From an uncultured Pseudomonadales bacterium (GTDB lineage: Bacteria; Pseudomonadota; Gammaproteobacteria; Pseudomonadales; Cellvibrionaceae), in assembly GCA_947494095.1 (NCBI GenBank), contig CANLTI010000009.1:1-64000 (forward strand): DNA of 64,000 nt. The letters are read 5' to 3'. The position numbers and the translations under genes are program-made. The notes beneath the pieces are model-generated. The model searched no databases. It worked only from the letters and a program-made list of their open reading frames with translations, and was not told the origin of the DNA. Shown piece by piece: positions 53,271 through 64,000 of this stretch. Within the stretch, counting starts at the first letter, position 1, and every line of letters starts with the position of its first letter.

Positions 53271-53297
53271 AAGAGACCGCGATAAACGCGGTCTCTT
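53271..53297 (-). terminator. intrinsic terminator downstream of lpd
   Basis: AAGAGACCGCG (53271-53281) pairs with CGCGGTCTCTT (53287-53297) over a 5-nt loop. On the minus strand the stem is followed by TTTATTG. It lies 10 bp after the lpd stop, so sucCD may be partly separated or driven by its own promoter. Confidence 0.8.
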
Positions 53298-53307
53298 ATA
53301 GAGTGTC

Positions 53308-54783
<1,476 letters not shown>

Positions 54784-54792
54784 TTAGCGAAA

Positions 54793-54828
54793 GAGCCAGG
54801 ATGCTCGGGTGTGCGTCCCGCCTGGCTC
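54793..54828. repeat. compound stem-loop between sucB and lpd
   Basis: GAGCCAGG (54793-54800) pairs with CCTGGCTC (54821-54828). An inner stem CGGG (54806-54809) pairs with CCCG (54817-54820). No T-run follows. It may be an mRNA-processing or stabilising hairpin inside the operon. Confidence 0.55.
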
Positions 54829-54881
54829 AAACTAAATTTAAAGTAATTGTACTTTTAAGAGATAAAAGATGGGCTTGAGGG

Positions 54882-56090
54882 TTAAACCTCAAGCAACATG
54901 CGTGCAGGGTCTTCAATCATATCTTTGATCGCTACCAAGAACTGTACAGCCTCTTTACCATCGATTAAGCGATGATCATAAGAAAGTGCAAGGTACATCA
55001 TCGGTAAGATTTCGACTTTACCGTCAACGGCCATGGGGCGCTCTTGGATTTTGTGCATACCTAAAATAGCCGCTTGTGGCGGGTTAAGAATAGGTGTGGA
55101 CATCAACGAACCAAAGACACCACCATTAGTAATGGTGAAAGTGCCGCCAGTCATCTCTTCCATGCTGAGTTTGCCATCTTTGGCGCGCATACCAAAGTCA
55201 CGGATGGTGTTTTCGACATCGGCAATACCCATGTTTTCGGCATTACGTAACACGGGTACAACTAAGCCTTTAGGGGTCGAAACTGCCACGCCAATATCTT
55301 GATAACCGTGGTAGACAATATCACTACCGTCCATGCTAGCATTTACGGCGGGTATACGGCGCAGCGCTTCAACGGCGGCTTTAACAAAAAAGCCCATAAA
55401 GCCTAAGCGACTGCCGTTGTGTACTTTCTCGAAATGATCTTTGTATTTCTTACGCAGATCCATAATCGGTTTCATGTTCACTTCATTAAAAGTGGTGAGC
55501 ATGGCACTGTTTTGTGAAGCATCTAGCAAACGCTCGGCAATGCGCGCGCGTAAGCGAGTCATAGGAACGCGCTTTTCAACACGCCCGTCATCACTGACAT
55601 TCACAGAGATATTCGTATTTGAAGCAGCTGGCGCTACCGGTGCTGATTTGGCAGCAACGGGTGCATTTAGCACATCTTCTTTAGTGATGCGGCCATCTTT
55701 CCCCGTGCCCTTAACGCTGGCCAAATCGACACCTTTCTCGGAGGCAATTTTTTTGGCGGCTGGGTTAACGAGGCTCTCGGTATTTGAGGCCTCAGCGGTG
55801 GCTGGCTTGTCGCTAGCTTCTTTAGGTGCGTCAGCCGTTGGTGCCGCCGTGGCACCGGCTTCAAAGTGTGCAATGACCTCATTGCTGAGGATGATTTCAC
55901 CTTCACCTTTAATGATGTCTTTTAGCATGCCATCGGCAGGGGCAACAACTTCGAGTACGACTTTGTCTGTTTCAATATCTACAATCAGCTCGTCGCGCGT
56001 CACGGCTTCGCCTGGTTGTTTGTGCCAAGTGGCGATGCTGCCATCTTGAACAGACTCGGGGAATGTCGGGGCTTTGATTTCTATGGTCAT
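54882..56090 (-). CDS. sucB: 2-oxoglutarate dehydrogenase E2 (dihydrolipoyl succinyltransferase)
   Basis: A 402-aa enzyme. One lipoyl domain at the N terminus carries Lys43 in [12 protein letters not shown] flexible Ala/Pro/Thr linker, then the E3-binding domain ([32 protein letters not shown]), lead to the catalytic domain. This has His373 and Asp377 in [16 protein letters not shown]. Length is normal for SucB. The gap to sucA is about 100 bp. Confidence 0.97.
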   Translation of the reverse strand: MTIEIKAPTFPESVQDGSIATWHKQPGEAVTRDELIVDIETDKVVLEVVAPADGMLKDIIKGEGEIILSNEVIAHFEAGATAAPTADAPKEASDKPATAEASNTESLVNPAAKKIASEKGVDLASVKGTGKDGRITKEDVLNAPVAAKSAPVAPAASNTNISVNVSDDGRVEKRVPMTRLRARIAERLLDASQNSAMLTTFNEVNMKPIMDLRKKYKDHFEKVHNGSRLGFMGFFVKAAVEALRRIPAVNASMDGSDIVYHGYQDIGVAVSTPKGLVVPVLRNAENMGIADVENTIRDFGMRAKDGKLSMEEMTGGTFTITNGGVFGSLMSTPILNPPQAAILGMHKIQERPMAVDGKVEILPMMYLALSYDHRLIDGKEAVQFLVAIKDMIEDPARMLLEV

Positions 56091-56189
56091 TCCAATATGG
56101 TCCTTTAGTTAGGCTCTTTCATATAGCGTTTATTGTGAGCGATCTAAGTTATGTAAAAATATGTATGAGCAAAAATACAGTATTAAGCG

Positions 56190-59030
56190 CTAAACAGTGA
56201 CATCTAGCGCGGCATTGATAAATCTATTTTGTTCTTCAAGATGCGTTGAAAAATAACCCGCTGCCGGTGCCGATGAAGGCGAGCGACCAGCATAGCGTAA
56301 GAAGGCATCGTTATTCACGCCACCTAAAGCTTCACGCATGCGATGCTGGTTCGAGTTCCATGCGCCTTGGTTCATGGGTTCTTCTTGACACCAAATAATA
56401 TCGGTGACATTGGCAAAGGGTTCAAGTGCTTTTTGCAGTTCTTCTTGTGGGAAGGGGTAAAGTTGCTCAATACGAATTAATGCTACATTTTTTTGCTCGC
56501 GCTCTAGGCGTGCTTCGAGTAAATGGTAATACACCTTACCGCTACATAAGACAACACGGCGCGCGTCTTCGCTGGTGATGACATCATCGCCAATCACATT
56601 CTGGAAGCTACCATTAGCAAGCTCTTCCAAGGTTGATGTAGCAAGCTTGTGGCGCAAGATCCATTTTGGGCTCATAACAACTAGCGGTATACGCAGCGGA
56701 CGAATCGCTTGTCGACGCAACATATGGAACACTTGTGCGGGTGTTGTGGGTATACAAACCTGAATGTTTTGCTCGGCACAAAGTTGCATAAAGCGCTCAA
56801 GCCTGGCAGAAGAGTGCTCAGGTCCTTGGCCTTCGTAGCCGTGAGGCAATAACATGGTTAGGCCAGATAAACGACCCCATTTGTGCTCGCCACTGGTAAT
56901 AAATTGGTCAATAACGACTTGTGCGCCATTGGCAAAATCACCAAATTGCGCCTCCCAAATAACTAATGCATTGGGTTTGGTTGTCGAGTAGCCATACTCA
57001 AAAGCCAGTACGGCTTCTTCTGAGAGGTAGGAGTCGTAAATGTGTAAGTTAGGCTGATCTTTAGCAACATGCTTAAGCGGGATATAGCTTTCACCGTCTT
57101 TTTGATTGTGAATCACAGCATGACGATGCGAGAATGTACCTCGGCCGACATCTTGGCCGGTAATGCGAATAGCAATGCCTTCGGCTAGTAGTGATCCGTA
57201 CGCTAAGATTTCGGCCATGCCCCAGTTTAAAGGGAGCGAGCCGGCAGCCATCTTGCGGCGATCTTCGTAAATTTTAGAGACTTGGCGCTGAACCACAATA
57301 CCATCGGGAATATGAGTGATCGATTGCGCCAGTTCTTGTAGTTGCTTTAATTCGTAGCCGGTATGGGCTTGCTTTTCCCATGTGTGCCCAATGTAGGGGC
57401 TCCAGTCTACAAATAGTGACGAATCGGGCTCATTGACGAGGTCGCGTGTTACGTGCTCGCCGGCATCGAGTGCTGCGCGGTAATCGTTCATCATTTTAGC
57501 TGAGTCATCAGCGCTGTAAACGTTCTCGTTAGCGAGCTTCTCGGCGTACAGCGTACGCGTTGTTTTGTGTTTGCGAATAACAGAGTACATTAACGGCTGA
57601 GTGGCTGATGGCTCGTCGGTTTCGTTGTGGCCGCGACGGCGGTAGCAAACCAAGTCAATCACAACGTCTTTTTTGAATTCATTGCGATAATCAACGGCGA
57701 GGTTGGTGACAAAGGCTACAGCTTCGGGGTCATCGCCATTGACGTGGAAAATAGGCGCCTCGATCATCTTCGCAACATCTGTGCAGTAGCGCGTAGAGCG
57801 TGAGTCTTCTTTGAGGTTTGTTGTAAAGCCGACCTGGTTGTTGATCACAATATGAATGGTGCCGCCTGTTTTATAGGCGCGTGTTTGTGACATTTGGAAG
57901 GTTTCAAGAACAACACCTTGACCGGCAAAAGCTGCATCACCATGGATAACGACAGGTACAACAACGTTGCGTACATCATCGCGACGACGATCTTGGCGCG
58001 CGCGTACAGAGCCCTCAACAACAGGCGATACAATTTCAAGATGTGAAGGGTTAAAGGCCAGTGCTAAATGAATCTCGCCGCCTGGCGTCATTACATTAGA
58101 CGAGAACCCTTGGTGGTATTTAACGTCACCAGAGGTGTCAACGAGCTTTTTGCCTTCAAACTCTTCGAATAAGTCGGTTGGGTTTTTACCCAAAATATTC
58201 ACAAGGGTATTTAAGCGGCCGCGGTGGGCCATACCCAGTACCATTTCTTTGGCGCCATGCGTACCAATACCTTTAATGAGTACGTCGAGCATGGGGATCA
58301 GGCTTTCGGCGCCTTCAAGGCCAAAGCGTTTGGTGCCGGGATATTTACTATCGAGATGACGCTCTAAGCCTTCGGCGGCGGTCAATCGCTCGAGTAAATG
58401 AATACGTGCCTCAGCCGATAAGGCTGGTGTAGAGCGCACACTTTCTAAGCGCTGTAACAACCACTTGCGCTCGGTGTAATGGGTAATGTGCATTACCTCT
58501 GTACCGATACTTGCGCAGTAGGTTTGATTGAGTGCCGTCAAAATATCGCGAAGCGGCGCTTCGGGTAAGCCTAGCGACAAATCACTGGTTTGGAAGACGA
58601 CATCGAGGTCTGAGTTGTTCAGTCCATGAAATTGCAAGTCGAGCTCTTCAAGCTCAGTTGTTTCATTGCTGAGTCCCAGTGGGTCGAGTTGGGCTTTTTT
58701 GTGACCACTTAAGCGGTAGGCATTAATCAGTTGAACAACTTCAACCTGCTTGCGCTCATGAGTAATATTGCCGCTGCCAGAGCCAGGTGCTACCAGAGGG
58801 CGAGCTCGGTTTTTGCCGAGTAACTCAAAGTATTGAATGATTTCGGAGTGCGGAATGTCGGGGTTGACATTATTCGCTACGCGAGGGAGTTTATCGAAGT
58901 AATCACGCCACTTTTCATCGACTGAGTTAGGGTCGCGTAAATAGGACTCGTAGACCCCTTCAATATATTCGGCGTTGCCGCCAGAAATATGAGAAGTGCT
59001 CCATAAAAGCTCCATGAGGCTCTGTTGCAT
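56190..59030 (-). CDS. sucA: 2-oxoglutarate dehydrogenase E1 component
   Basis: A 946-aa thiamine-diphosphate enzyme that decarboxylates 2-oxoglutarate. The N-terminal peripheral segment SLMELLWSTSHISGGNAEYIEGVYESYLRDPNSVDEKWRDYF is diagnostic of SucA. KRFGLEGAESLIPMLDVLIKGIGTHGAKEMVLGMAHRGRLNTLVNILGK, GDAAFAGQGVVLETFQMS (ThDP site) and the C-terminal transketolase block GYEGQGPEHSSARLERFMQLCAEQNIQVCIPTTPAQVFHMLRRQ follow. It is upstream of sucB. Confidence 0.98.
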   Translation of the reverse strand: MQQSLMELLWSTSHISGGNAEYIEGVYESYLRDPNSVDEKWRDYFDKLPRVANNVNPDIPHSEIIQYFELLGKNRARPLVAPGSGSGNITHERKQVEVVQLINAYRLSGHKKAQLDPLGLSNETTELEELDLQFHGLNNSDLDVVFQTSDLSLGLPEAPLRDILTALNQTYCASIGTEVMHITHYTERKWLLQRLESVRSTPALSAEARIHLLERLTAAEGLERHLDSKYPGTKRFGLEGAESLIPMLDVLIKGIGTHGAKEMVLGMAHRGRLNTLVNILGKNPTDLFEEFEGKKLVDTSGDVKYHQGFSSNVMTPGGEIHLALAFNPSHLEIVSPVVEGSVRARQDRRRDDVRNVVVPVVIHGDAAFAGQGVVLETFQMSQTRAYKTGGTIHIVINNQVGFTTNLKEDSRSTRYCTDVAKMIEAPIFHVNGDDPEAVAFVTNLAVDYRNEFKKDVVIDLVCYRRRGHNETDEPSATQPLMYSVIRKHKTTRTLYAEKLANENVYSADDSAKMMNDYRAALDAGEHVTRDLVNEPDSSLFVDWSPYIGHTWEKQAHTGYELKQLQELAQSITHIPDGIVVQRQVSKIYEDRRKMAAGSLPLNWGMAEILAYGSLLAEGIAIRITGQDVGRGTFSHRHAVIHNQKDGESYIPLKHVAKDQPNLHIYDSYLSEEAVLAFEYGYSTTKPNALVIWEAQFGDFANGAQVVIDQFITSGEHKWGRLSGLTMLLPHGYEGQGPEHSSARLERFMQLCAEQNIQVCIPTTPAQVFHMLRRQAIRPLRIPLVVMSPKWILRHKLATSTLEELANGSFQNVIGDDVITSEDARRVVLCSGKVYYHLLEARLEREQKNVALIRIEQLYPFPQEELQKALEPFANVTDIIWCQEEPMNQGAWNSNQHRMREALGGVNNDAFLRYAGRSPSSAPAAGYFSTHLEEQNRFINAALDVTV

Positions 59031-59116
59031 TATTTGCCCACCATCACTAATGCCGCTGCTGTGCGGATGTTAATGCCTGCCATCTAATGTGTTTGCAAAC
59101 ATCAACAGAATGTTAT

Positions 59117-59160
59117 GCGGTTTTATCCGCTGTGAATAAGGGCTCAGATAAGCCCTTATT
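59117..59160. repeat. two stem-loops between sdhB and sucA
   Basis: GCGG-tttat-CCGC (59117-59130), and AATAAGGGCT (59135-59144) paired with AGCCCTTATT (59151-59160). The second is followed by a T-rich run on the plus strand, so on the minus strand (the operon direction) it is not a strong terminator. A third hairpin, GCACGC-aaa-GCGTGC (59222-59236), lies just after the sdhB stop. They divide the sdh and suc halves of the operon. Confidence 0.6.
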
Positions 59161-59244
59161 TTATTTTTAAATTAATGTTACTAGTATAGGCATAGCGGCT
59201 ACCGCCTGCCTTAAGTACCTTGCACGCAAAGCGTGCGTGGCGCC

Positions 59245-59949
59245 TTAAGTCGCATTTTGTAATAACATATGCTTAATGTGGCCAATCGCGCGGGTTGGGT
59301 TTAGGCCTTTCGGGCAAACCGCAACACAATTTTGGATGCCATGACAGCGAAAAACGCTGAAAGGGTCCGATAAACTACTTAAGCGCTCTTGGTCGGCATT
59401 ATCACGGCTATCGGCTAAAAAGCGATAGGCTTGCAACAAGCCGGCTGGGCCAATAAATTTATCGGGGTTCCACCAAAACGATGGGCAACTGGTTGAGCAG
59501 CAAGCACACAAAATACACTCGTATAGCCCGTCAAGTTTTGCACGCTCTTCAGGTGACTGTAAGCGCTCAATGGCCGGTGCGGGTGTGTTGTTTTGTAAGT
59601 AGGGCTCAATTTTACTGTATTGCTCGTAAAATTGGGCCATATCAATGACAAGGTCGCGAATCACTGGCAAGCCTGGCAGCGGTCGTAAAACAAGCTTGTT
59701 GTTTTTAACGCATGCCGATAGCGGTGTAATGCAAGCTAAGCCATTTTTACCAGAAATGTTCATGCCGTCAGAGCCGCAAACGCCCTCGCGACATGATCGG
59801 CGATACGACAAGCTCGCGTCTTGCGCCTTAATCATCTCGAGAACATCAAGCACCATGACATCTTTACCGTCAGTGTCTACCTCATAGGTTTTCATGTAAG
59901 GCGCTTTGTCGGTTTCGGGGTTGTAGCGATATATTTCAACGTTTAACAT
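59245..59949 (-). CDS. sdhB: succinate dehydrogenase iron-sulfur subunit
   Basis: A 234-aa subunit from ATG 59949 (AGGGG seven bases upstream). It passes electrons from FAD to quinone. The [2Fe-2S] cluster ligands are in CREGVCGSDGMNISGKNGLAC. The [4Fe-4S] and [3Fe-4S] ligands are in CILCACCSTSCPSFWWN and CHGIQNCVAVCPKGLNP. It begins 10 bp after the sdhA stop; an in-frame start 12 codons earlier would overlap sdhA. Confidence 0.97.
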   Translation of the reverse strand: MLNVEIYRYNPETDKAPYMKTYEVDTDGKDVMVLDVLEMIKAQDASLSYRRSCREGVCGSDGMNISGKNGLACITPLSACVKNNKLVLRPLPGLPVIRDLVIDMAQFYEQYSKIEPYLQNNTPAPAIERLQSPEERAKLDGLYECILCACCSTSCPSFWWNPDKFIGPAGLLQAYRFLADSRDNADQERLSSLSDPFSVFRCHGIQNCVAVCPKGLNPTRAIGHIKHMLLQNAT

Positions 59950-59959
59950 TTGTGACCCC

Positions 59960-61732
59960 TTAATATGAGCGAACCGTTGGTTCAAAAGCGTTCATGGTTT
60001 TGGGCGCAAAGTTAACTGCGCGCTTGCCGACGCGTTTTTCGCTTGGAAAGTACAGCGAGTGGCACAACCAGTTTTCATCATCGCGCTCTTGGAAGTCGTC
60101 ACGCGCATGTGCACCGCGCGACTCTTTACGCTCTTCGGCTGCGATGGCGGTAGCCTCGGCAACTTCGAGTAAGTTTTGTACTTCAAGCGCTTCGATACGG
60201 GCGGTGTTAAACGCGTTGCTCTTGTCTTCAAGCTTAATGTTACTGATGCGAGCGCGTAAGTCGGCAATCTTTTTGATGCCTTCTTGCATAAACTCACCCT
60301 TGCGGAATACGCCAAAGTGGTTTTGCATGACGGTTTGCAGCTCTTTGCGCAGGGCAGGAGCCGACTCACCATCATTGGTATTGTTTAAAGCGTTTAAGCG
60401 CGAGCTTGCAGCTTCAATATCGGTTTGTGATGCTTCGCGCAGTTCAATGCCTTCGCGCAGGGCTTTTTCTAGGTATAAACCTGCAGATCGACCAAAAACA
60501 ACAAGGTCGAGTAGCGAGTTACCGCCAAGGCGGTTAGCGCCGTGTACAGATACGCAAGCAACTTCACCCACCGCATAAAGGCCGTCAATGATTTTATCGT
60601 TGCCGTTGGCATCTTGCGTCATCGCTTGACCATTAATGTTAGTGGTCACGCCGCCCATCATGTAGTGACATGTAGGGACTACAGGGATCGGGGCTTTTAC
60701 GGGGTCAACATGCGCAAAGGTACGTGATAATTCTAAAATACCGGGCAACTTGGCATTGAGTGCTTTTTCGCCAAGGTGGTCAAGCTTAAGTAAAACGTGA
60801 TCGCCGTCTGGGCCACAACCGCGGCCTTCAAGGATTTCTAATACCATAGAGCGAGCAACAACATCGCGGCCCGCAAGATCTTTGGCGTTAGGCGCGTAGC
60901 GCTCCATAAAGCGTTCGCCGTCTTTATTGACGAGGTAGCCGCCTTCGCCACGACAGCCCTCGGTGACGAGTGTGCCGGCACCATGAATGCCCGTTGGATG
61001 AAACTGCCACATTTCAATGTCTTGCACTGGCGCGCCGGCGCGTAGCGCCATGCCAATACCGTCGCCGGTATTGATGTGTGCGTTGGTGGTTGAGGCGTAG
61101 ATGCGGCCTGCACCGCCAGTTGCGAGCACGGTGGCCTTTGATTTAATGAAAACGGTTTCACCATCTTCAATATTAATGGCAATAACGCCCACTACGGCAC
61201 CGTCTTGGTTTTTAACAAGATCTACAGCAAACCATTCGTTAAAAAAGGTGGTGTTGCTTTTAATGTTTTGTTGGTAAAGCGTGTGCAAAAGGGCGTGACC
61301 GGTACGGTCAGCAGCAGCACAGGTGCGAGCTGCTTGGCCGCCACGACCAAAGTCTTTTGATTGGCCGCCAAAAGGACGCTGATAAATACGGCCCTTTTCA
61401 GTGCGTGAAAAAGGCAGGCCCATATGCTCTAGTTCAAACACGGCCTCTGGGCCAACAGAGCACATGTATTCGATAGCGTCTTGGTCTCCGATATAGTCAG
61501 AGCCTTTAACGGTATCGTACATATGCCAGCGCCAATCATCGTTGGGATCGTCGCTCGCGATGGCGCAGGTGATACCGCCTTGCGCAGAAACAGTGTGTGA
61601 TCGAGTGGGAAAGACTTTAGTAATTACTGCCGTTTTAAAACCCGATTGCGCCATTTGCAAAGCCGCGCGCATACCCGCGCCGCCGCCGCCAATAACGATG
61701 CCGTCAAAAGTGATTGTTCTCATAGTGCCCAT
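59960..61732 (-). CDS. sdhA: succinate dehydrogenase flavoprotein subunit
   Basis: A 590-aa catalytic subunit oxidising succinate to fumarate. FAD is covalently attached at His46 in [15 protein letters not shown]; the dinucleotide fold is [58 protein letters not shown] and [18 protein letters not shown] are substrate-site blocks. ATG 61732 follows GGGGAG by eight bases; ATG 61723 also fits the family alignment. It begins 3 bp after the sdhD stop. Confidence 0.98.
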   Translation of the reverse strand: MGTMRTITFDGIVIGGGGAGMRAALQMAQSGFKTAVITKVFPTRSHTVSAQGGITCAIASDDPNDDWRWHMYDTVKGSDYIGDQDAIEYMCSVGPEAVFELEHMGLPFSRTEKGRIYQRPFGGQSKDFGRGGQAARTCAAADRTGHALLHTLYQQNIKSNTTFFNEWFAVDLVKNQDGAVVGVIAINIEDGETVFIKSKATVLATGGAGRIYASTTNAHINTGDGIGMALRAGAPVQDIEMWQFHPTGIHGAGTLVTEGCRGEGGYLVNKDGERFMERYAPNAKDLAGRDVVARSMVLEILEGRGCGPDGDHVLLKLDHLGEKALNAKLPGILELSRTFAHVDPVKAPIPVVPTCHYMMGGVTTNINGQAMTQDANGNDKIIDGLYAVGEVACVSVHGANRLGGNSLLDLVVFGRSAGLYLEKALREGIELREASQTDIEAASSRLNALNNTNDGESAPALRKELQTVMQNHFGVFRKGEFMQEGIKKIADLRARISNIKLEDKSNAFNTARIEALEVQNLLEVAEATAIAAEERKESRGAHARDDFQERDDENWLCHSLYFPSEKRVGKRAVNFAPKTMNAFEPTVRSY

Positions 61733-61735
61733 TAT

Positions 61736-62116
61736 TTAGGCTCCCCACAAAATGTCGATACCCCAGACGAGGTAAGCGATGGTGATGATTGCATATGTCA
61801 ATAATACGAGTAAACGCAAGCTTAAGGCCTTGCTGCCAACCATGCGCGGAGTGAGGTAGTCAGTGACCACGCCCCACAGGCCAATCCAGCCGTGCGCCGC
61901 AATGCTTAGCAGTGCCAGTACGCTAAAAATGCGCATCCATAGCTGGCTAAACAAATTTTGCCACGTGGCGTAATCTACATCGGGCGTAGTGATAATAAAA
62001 CCCGCCAAAAAGAGCGTATAAGCGGCTAAAATAACAGCGCTAACACGCTGAATAATCCAGTCAGAAACGCCATTGCGACCAAAGGTAGTGGCTTGTGTAA
62101 CAACATGATTTACCAT
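61736..62116 (-). CDS. sdhD: succinate dehydrogenase membrane anchor subunit
   Basis: A 126-aa membrane anchor with three hydrophobic helices. DWIIQRVSAVILAAYTLFLAGFIITTP is the first. IAAHGWIGLWGVVTDYLTPRMVGS contains conserved residues near the quinone and heme site. It overlaps sdhC by 7 bp and precedes sdhA. Confidence 0.93.
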   Translation of the reverse strand: MVNHVVTQATTFGRNGVSDWIIQRVSAVILAAYTLFLAGFIITTPDVDYATWQNLFSQLWMRIFSVLALLSIAAHGWIGLWGVVTDYLTPRMVGSKALSLRLLVLLTYAIITIAYLVWGIDILWGA

Positions 62117-62487
62117 AGTAAAAAGCCTCCAATAGCAAGAATAGCTACAGCCGAGAGAACAATAACAATTTTAGCGCCGGTGCGCCCGCCTTCTAAGGTT
62201 TCGCCAATACCCATATCCATAATAAGGTGCCTAATGCCCGCAACTGTATGGTAAGCCAGTGCGGCCAATACGCCCCAAACAATGAATAAGGCAATTGGGT
62301 GAGAGAGCGTTTGTTTAAGTTCGTTAAAGCTTTGCTCAGACGCTAAGCTGTTATCTAGCATCCAAAGTAAAACCAAAACACCGCCCAGCATAATAAGCCC
62401 AGATACCCGATGGGTAATGGACACAAGAGCAGTGACTGGAAGGGAGATTGTTGAGATGTCGAGATTGACTGGCCTGTCTTTTTTCAC
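62110..62487 (-). CDS. sdhC: succinate dehydrogenase cytochrome b556 subunit
   Basis: A 125-aa membrane subunit with three helices. The N-terminal KKDRPVNLDISTISLPVTALVSITHRVSGLIMLGG is diagnostic. His80 in AALAYHTVAGIRHLIMDMG corresponds to the heme axial ligand of E. coli SdhC. It is the first gene of the minus-strand TCA operon; its promoter must lie in the 714 bp upstream. Confidence 0.95.
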   Translation of the reverse strand: MKKDRPVNLDISTISLPVTALVSITHRVSGLIMLGGVLVLLWMLDNSLASEQSFNELKQTLSHPIALFIVWGVLAALAYHTVAGIRHLIMDMGIGETLEGGRTGAKIVIVLSAVAILAIGGFLLW

Positions 62488-63201
62488 GTTCGTACCACGT
62501 TTTGTTAGTTAAAATGGTTGGTTTTGTGAATAAACATTATTTTTTAAATAACCCGAAGGTTGAAAATACTGAGTTTGTTATTACACTCTGTGAGTGCGAA
62601 GCGTACTTTTTGGCTATCTATTATGCATCGCGTGCAGTCATTGAGTGTTTGGTAGGGCGCCAGCAATAAAATTAAGCCTTAAAACTGTACACAACTTTCC
62701 TTTATTGCTTTTAAAAGCCCTAAAAACGCGCAAGATTATAGAGACACACCATACAAATTACAAACAGACTTTCGCTTCTTGTATTGTTACTGTTCAGGAC
62801 TGCAAATGGCTTTAAAGGCGAGACGTAAATAATCTTTACGAACTTTTATGGTGTCTTTTTGCATGCCCTTATTCAATTAAAGCAGACAATTCCTTAGCTT
62901 GTATGATTAATTAGTTCCTATCAATGCGGGTTTTTCACTATACTAGGCGCCTTTAGTTTCGAAGTTGCAATACTCAACAGAACAAAAAGCGACACAGTTT
63001 AGGTTGATCTTATGAACGGATTGGCGCATAAAGCTGTTTAGTGGAATGAATCCCTTCGGCGTATTTTATTGCTTTAAGCGCAAATAAAAAATGAGCTTTA
63101 GTGTGGTTGATTGTATATTGTCTGTTTGGTGTATTCATTTCAGAAGTTATACACATTATTTTACTTTTTACTTAATGATAAATCAGTTACAGGAGTCGGG
63201 A
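62488..63201. promoter_or_regulatory. divergent regulatory region between sdhC and gltA
   Basis: 714 bp, AT-rich, without a protein gene. It must carry promoters for the sdh-suc operon and for gltA. The gltA ribosome site is AGGAG just before 63202. An imperfect long-range stem, AGACACACCAT (62742-62752) with ATGGTGTCT (62848-62856), followed by TTTT, outlines a possible plus-strand RNA of about 120 nt. No other conserved element could be named. Confidence 0.5.
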
Positions 63202-64000
63202 ATGACTGAAAAGAAAGCACAACTGACCATCGAGGGTACCGATCTAGCGATTGAATTGCCCATTCGCTCTGGTACCGTTGGCCCAGACGTCATTGATGTG
63301 GGCGCATTAACAAAGAATGGCTTTTTCACTTACGACCCCGGGTTTGTCTCTACTGCGGCTTGTGAATCGTCTATTACTTACATTGACGGCGGTAAGGGCG
63401 TGCTTTTGCATCGCGGCTTCCCGATTGATGTATTGGCCGAAAACTCTAGCTATCTTGAAAGCTGCTACCTCTTACTGCACGGCGAGCTACCGACTGCTGA
63501 GCAATTTGAAGAGTTTGAAAGCGCTATCACGCATCACACCATGGTGCATGAGTCTATTCATCAGTTCTTTGAAGGCTTCCATCACAACGCGCATCCAATG
63601 GCTAAAATGTGTGGCGCGGTAGGATCTTTGTCGGCGTTTTATCACGATGATTTAGATATCACCAATGAAAAGCACCGCATCACAGCAGCTTACAGGTTAG
63701 TAGCTAAAATGCCTACGCTGGCGGCTATGTGTTACAAGCATCATGTTGGACAGCCGTTTTTGTATCCCGATAACAGCCTGGGTTACGCTGAAAACTTTTT
63801 ACGCATGATGTTTGGCACCCCGTGTGAAGAGTATAAAGTGAACCCTGTGCTAGCTAAGGCTATGGATCGCATCTTTTTATTGCATGCCGATCACGAGCAA
63901 AACGCCTCAACGTCAACCGTGCGTTTAGCTGGTTCTTCTGGCGCTAATCCTTATGCGTGTATTGCTGCGGGTATTGCGACTTTATGGGGCCCAGCTCATG
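63202..64000 (+). CDS. gltA: citrate synthase (5' part, runs off window)
   Basis: A type II citrate synthase condensing acetyl-CoA and oxaloacetate. 266 codons are visible from ATG 63202, with AGGAG at about ten bases. The N-terminal beta segment [30 protein letters not shown], the [22 protein letters not shown] block and [39 protein letters not shown] are diagnostic. The 3' end, including the catalytic Asp, lies outside the window. Divergent from the sdh-suc operon, as in pseudomonads and enterics. Confidence 0.96.
   Translation, partial: MTEKKAQLTIEGTDLAIELPIRSGTVGPDVIDVGALTKNGFFTYDPGFVSTAACESSITYIDGGKGVLLHRGFPIDVLAENSSYLESCYLLLHGELPTAEQFEEFESAITHHTMVHESIHQFFEGFHHNAHPMAKMCGAVGSLSAFYHDDLDITNEKHRITAAYRLVAKMPTLAAMCYKHHVGQPFLYPDNSLGYAENFLRMMFGTPCEEYKVNPVLAKAMDRIFLLHADHEQNASTSTVRLAGSSGANPYACIAAGIATLWGPAH

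Noticed and set aside
63317..63622. 101-aa plus-strand frame near the right edge
   Set aside because: It is a +1 shadow of gltA, whose own frame runs from 63202 to the end of the window without a stop.

Overview
The window is 64 kb of a Gram-negative bacterial chromosome, almost certainly a marine-type gammaproteobacterium. Reasons: CysB, RoxA (YcfD), GreB, RluA, SppA of the long 67K type, DUF2069 and DUF3530 proteins, a complete gspC-N type II secretion operon, and the divergent gltA / sdhCDAB-sucAB-lpd-sucCD arrangement. Moderate GC, many GTG and TTG starts, and a T2SS beside a TPR/ExbB/ExbD/TonB locus suggest the Cellvibrionales (Saccharophagus/Teredinibacter-like). The family placement is inference. 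No rRNA, tRNA, CRISPR array, prophage or complete insertion sequence was seen.

Layout. 1-5 kb: a possible degraded ORF, a GNAT acetyltransferase, ribosomal oxygenase roxA, purB and a DUF3530 exported protein, all on the minus strand. 5-10.7 kb: cysB, a DUF4124 protein, a TolC-type outer-membrane channel, an uncharacterised 110-aa protein, a possible small RNA, a YdcH-like protein and an EamA transporter. 10.7-20.8 kb: sppA, DUF2069, wrbA-like, arsC/yfgD-like, yihY, a lone receiver protein, an aspartate/aromatic aminotransferase, an HD-GYP phosphodiesterase and rluA, interrupted by dispersed repeats. 20.9-25.9 kb: holB, pilZ, tatD and greB form a plus-strand cluster, followed by a SulP transporter. 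26-27.8 kb: gshA with a small upstream partner. 28.3-41.1 kb: gspCDEFGHIJKLMN plus apbE. 41.4-50.8 kb: a nine-gene locus with three TPR proteins, ExbB, two ExbD and an AgmX/PglI-type TonB-like protein. 51-64 kb: the TCA-cycle operon on the minus strand and the 5' part of gltA diverging from it.

How the genes work together. The gsp genes supply the inner-membrane platform, ATPase, pseudopilus and secretin of one type II secretion machine; the prepilin peptidase (GspO) is not in the window. The locus after it has the composition of a proton-motive-force-driven, envelope-spanning machine: a MotA/TolQ/ExbB-type channel, two ExbD stators, a Pro/Lys-rich periplasm-spanning TonB-like protein, and exported or lipid-anchored TPR scaffolds. 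The minus-strand TCA operon encodes succinate dehydrogenase, the complete 2-oxoglutarate dehydrogenase complex and succinyl-CoA synthetase in pathway order.

The most unusual content is non-coding. Two families of short dispersed elements with terminal inverted repeats occur. Family 1 has about 210 bp and three copies. Family 2 has 257 bp, with two full copies and two remnants. Family 2 encodes serial hairpins with GGA-containing loops, and one pair of hairpins keeps its pairing through compensatory changes. There is also a 32-bp perfect palindrome abutting a family 2 copy, and an exact 4 x 21-bp tandem array between gspD and gspE.
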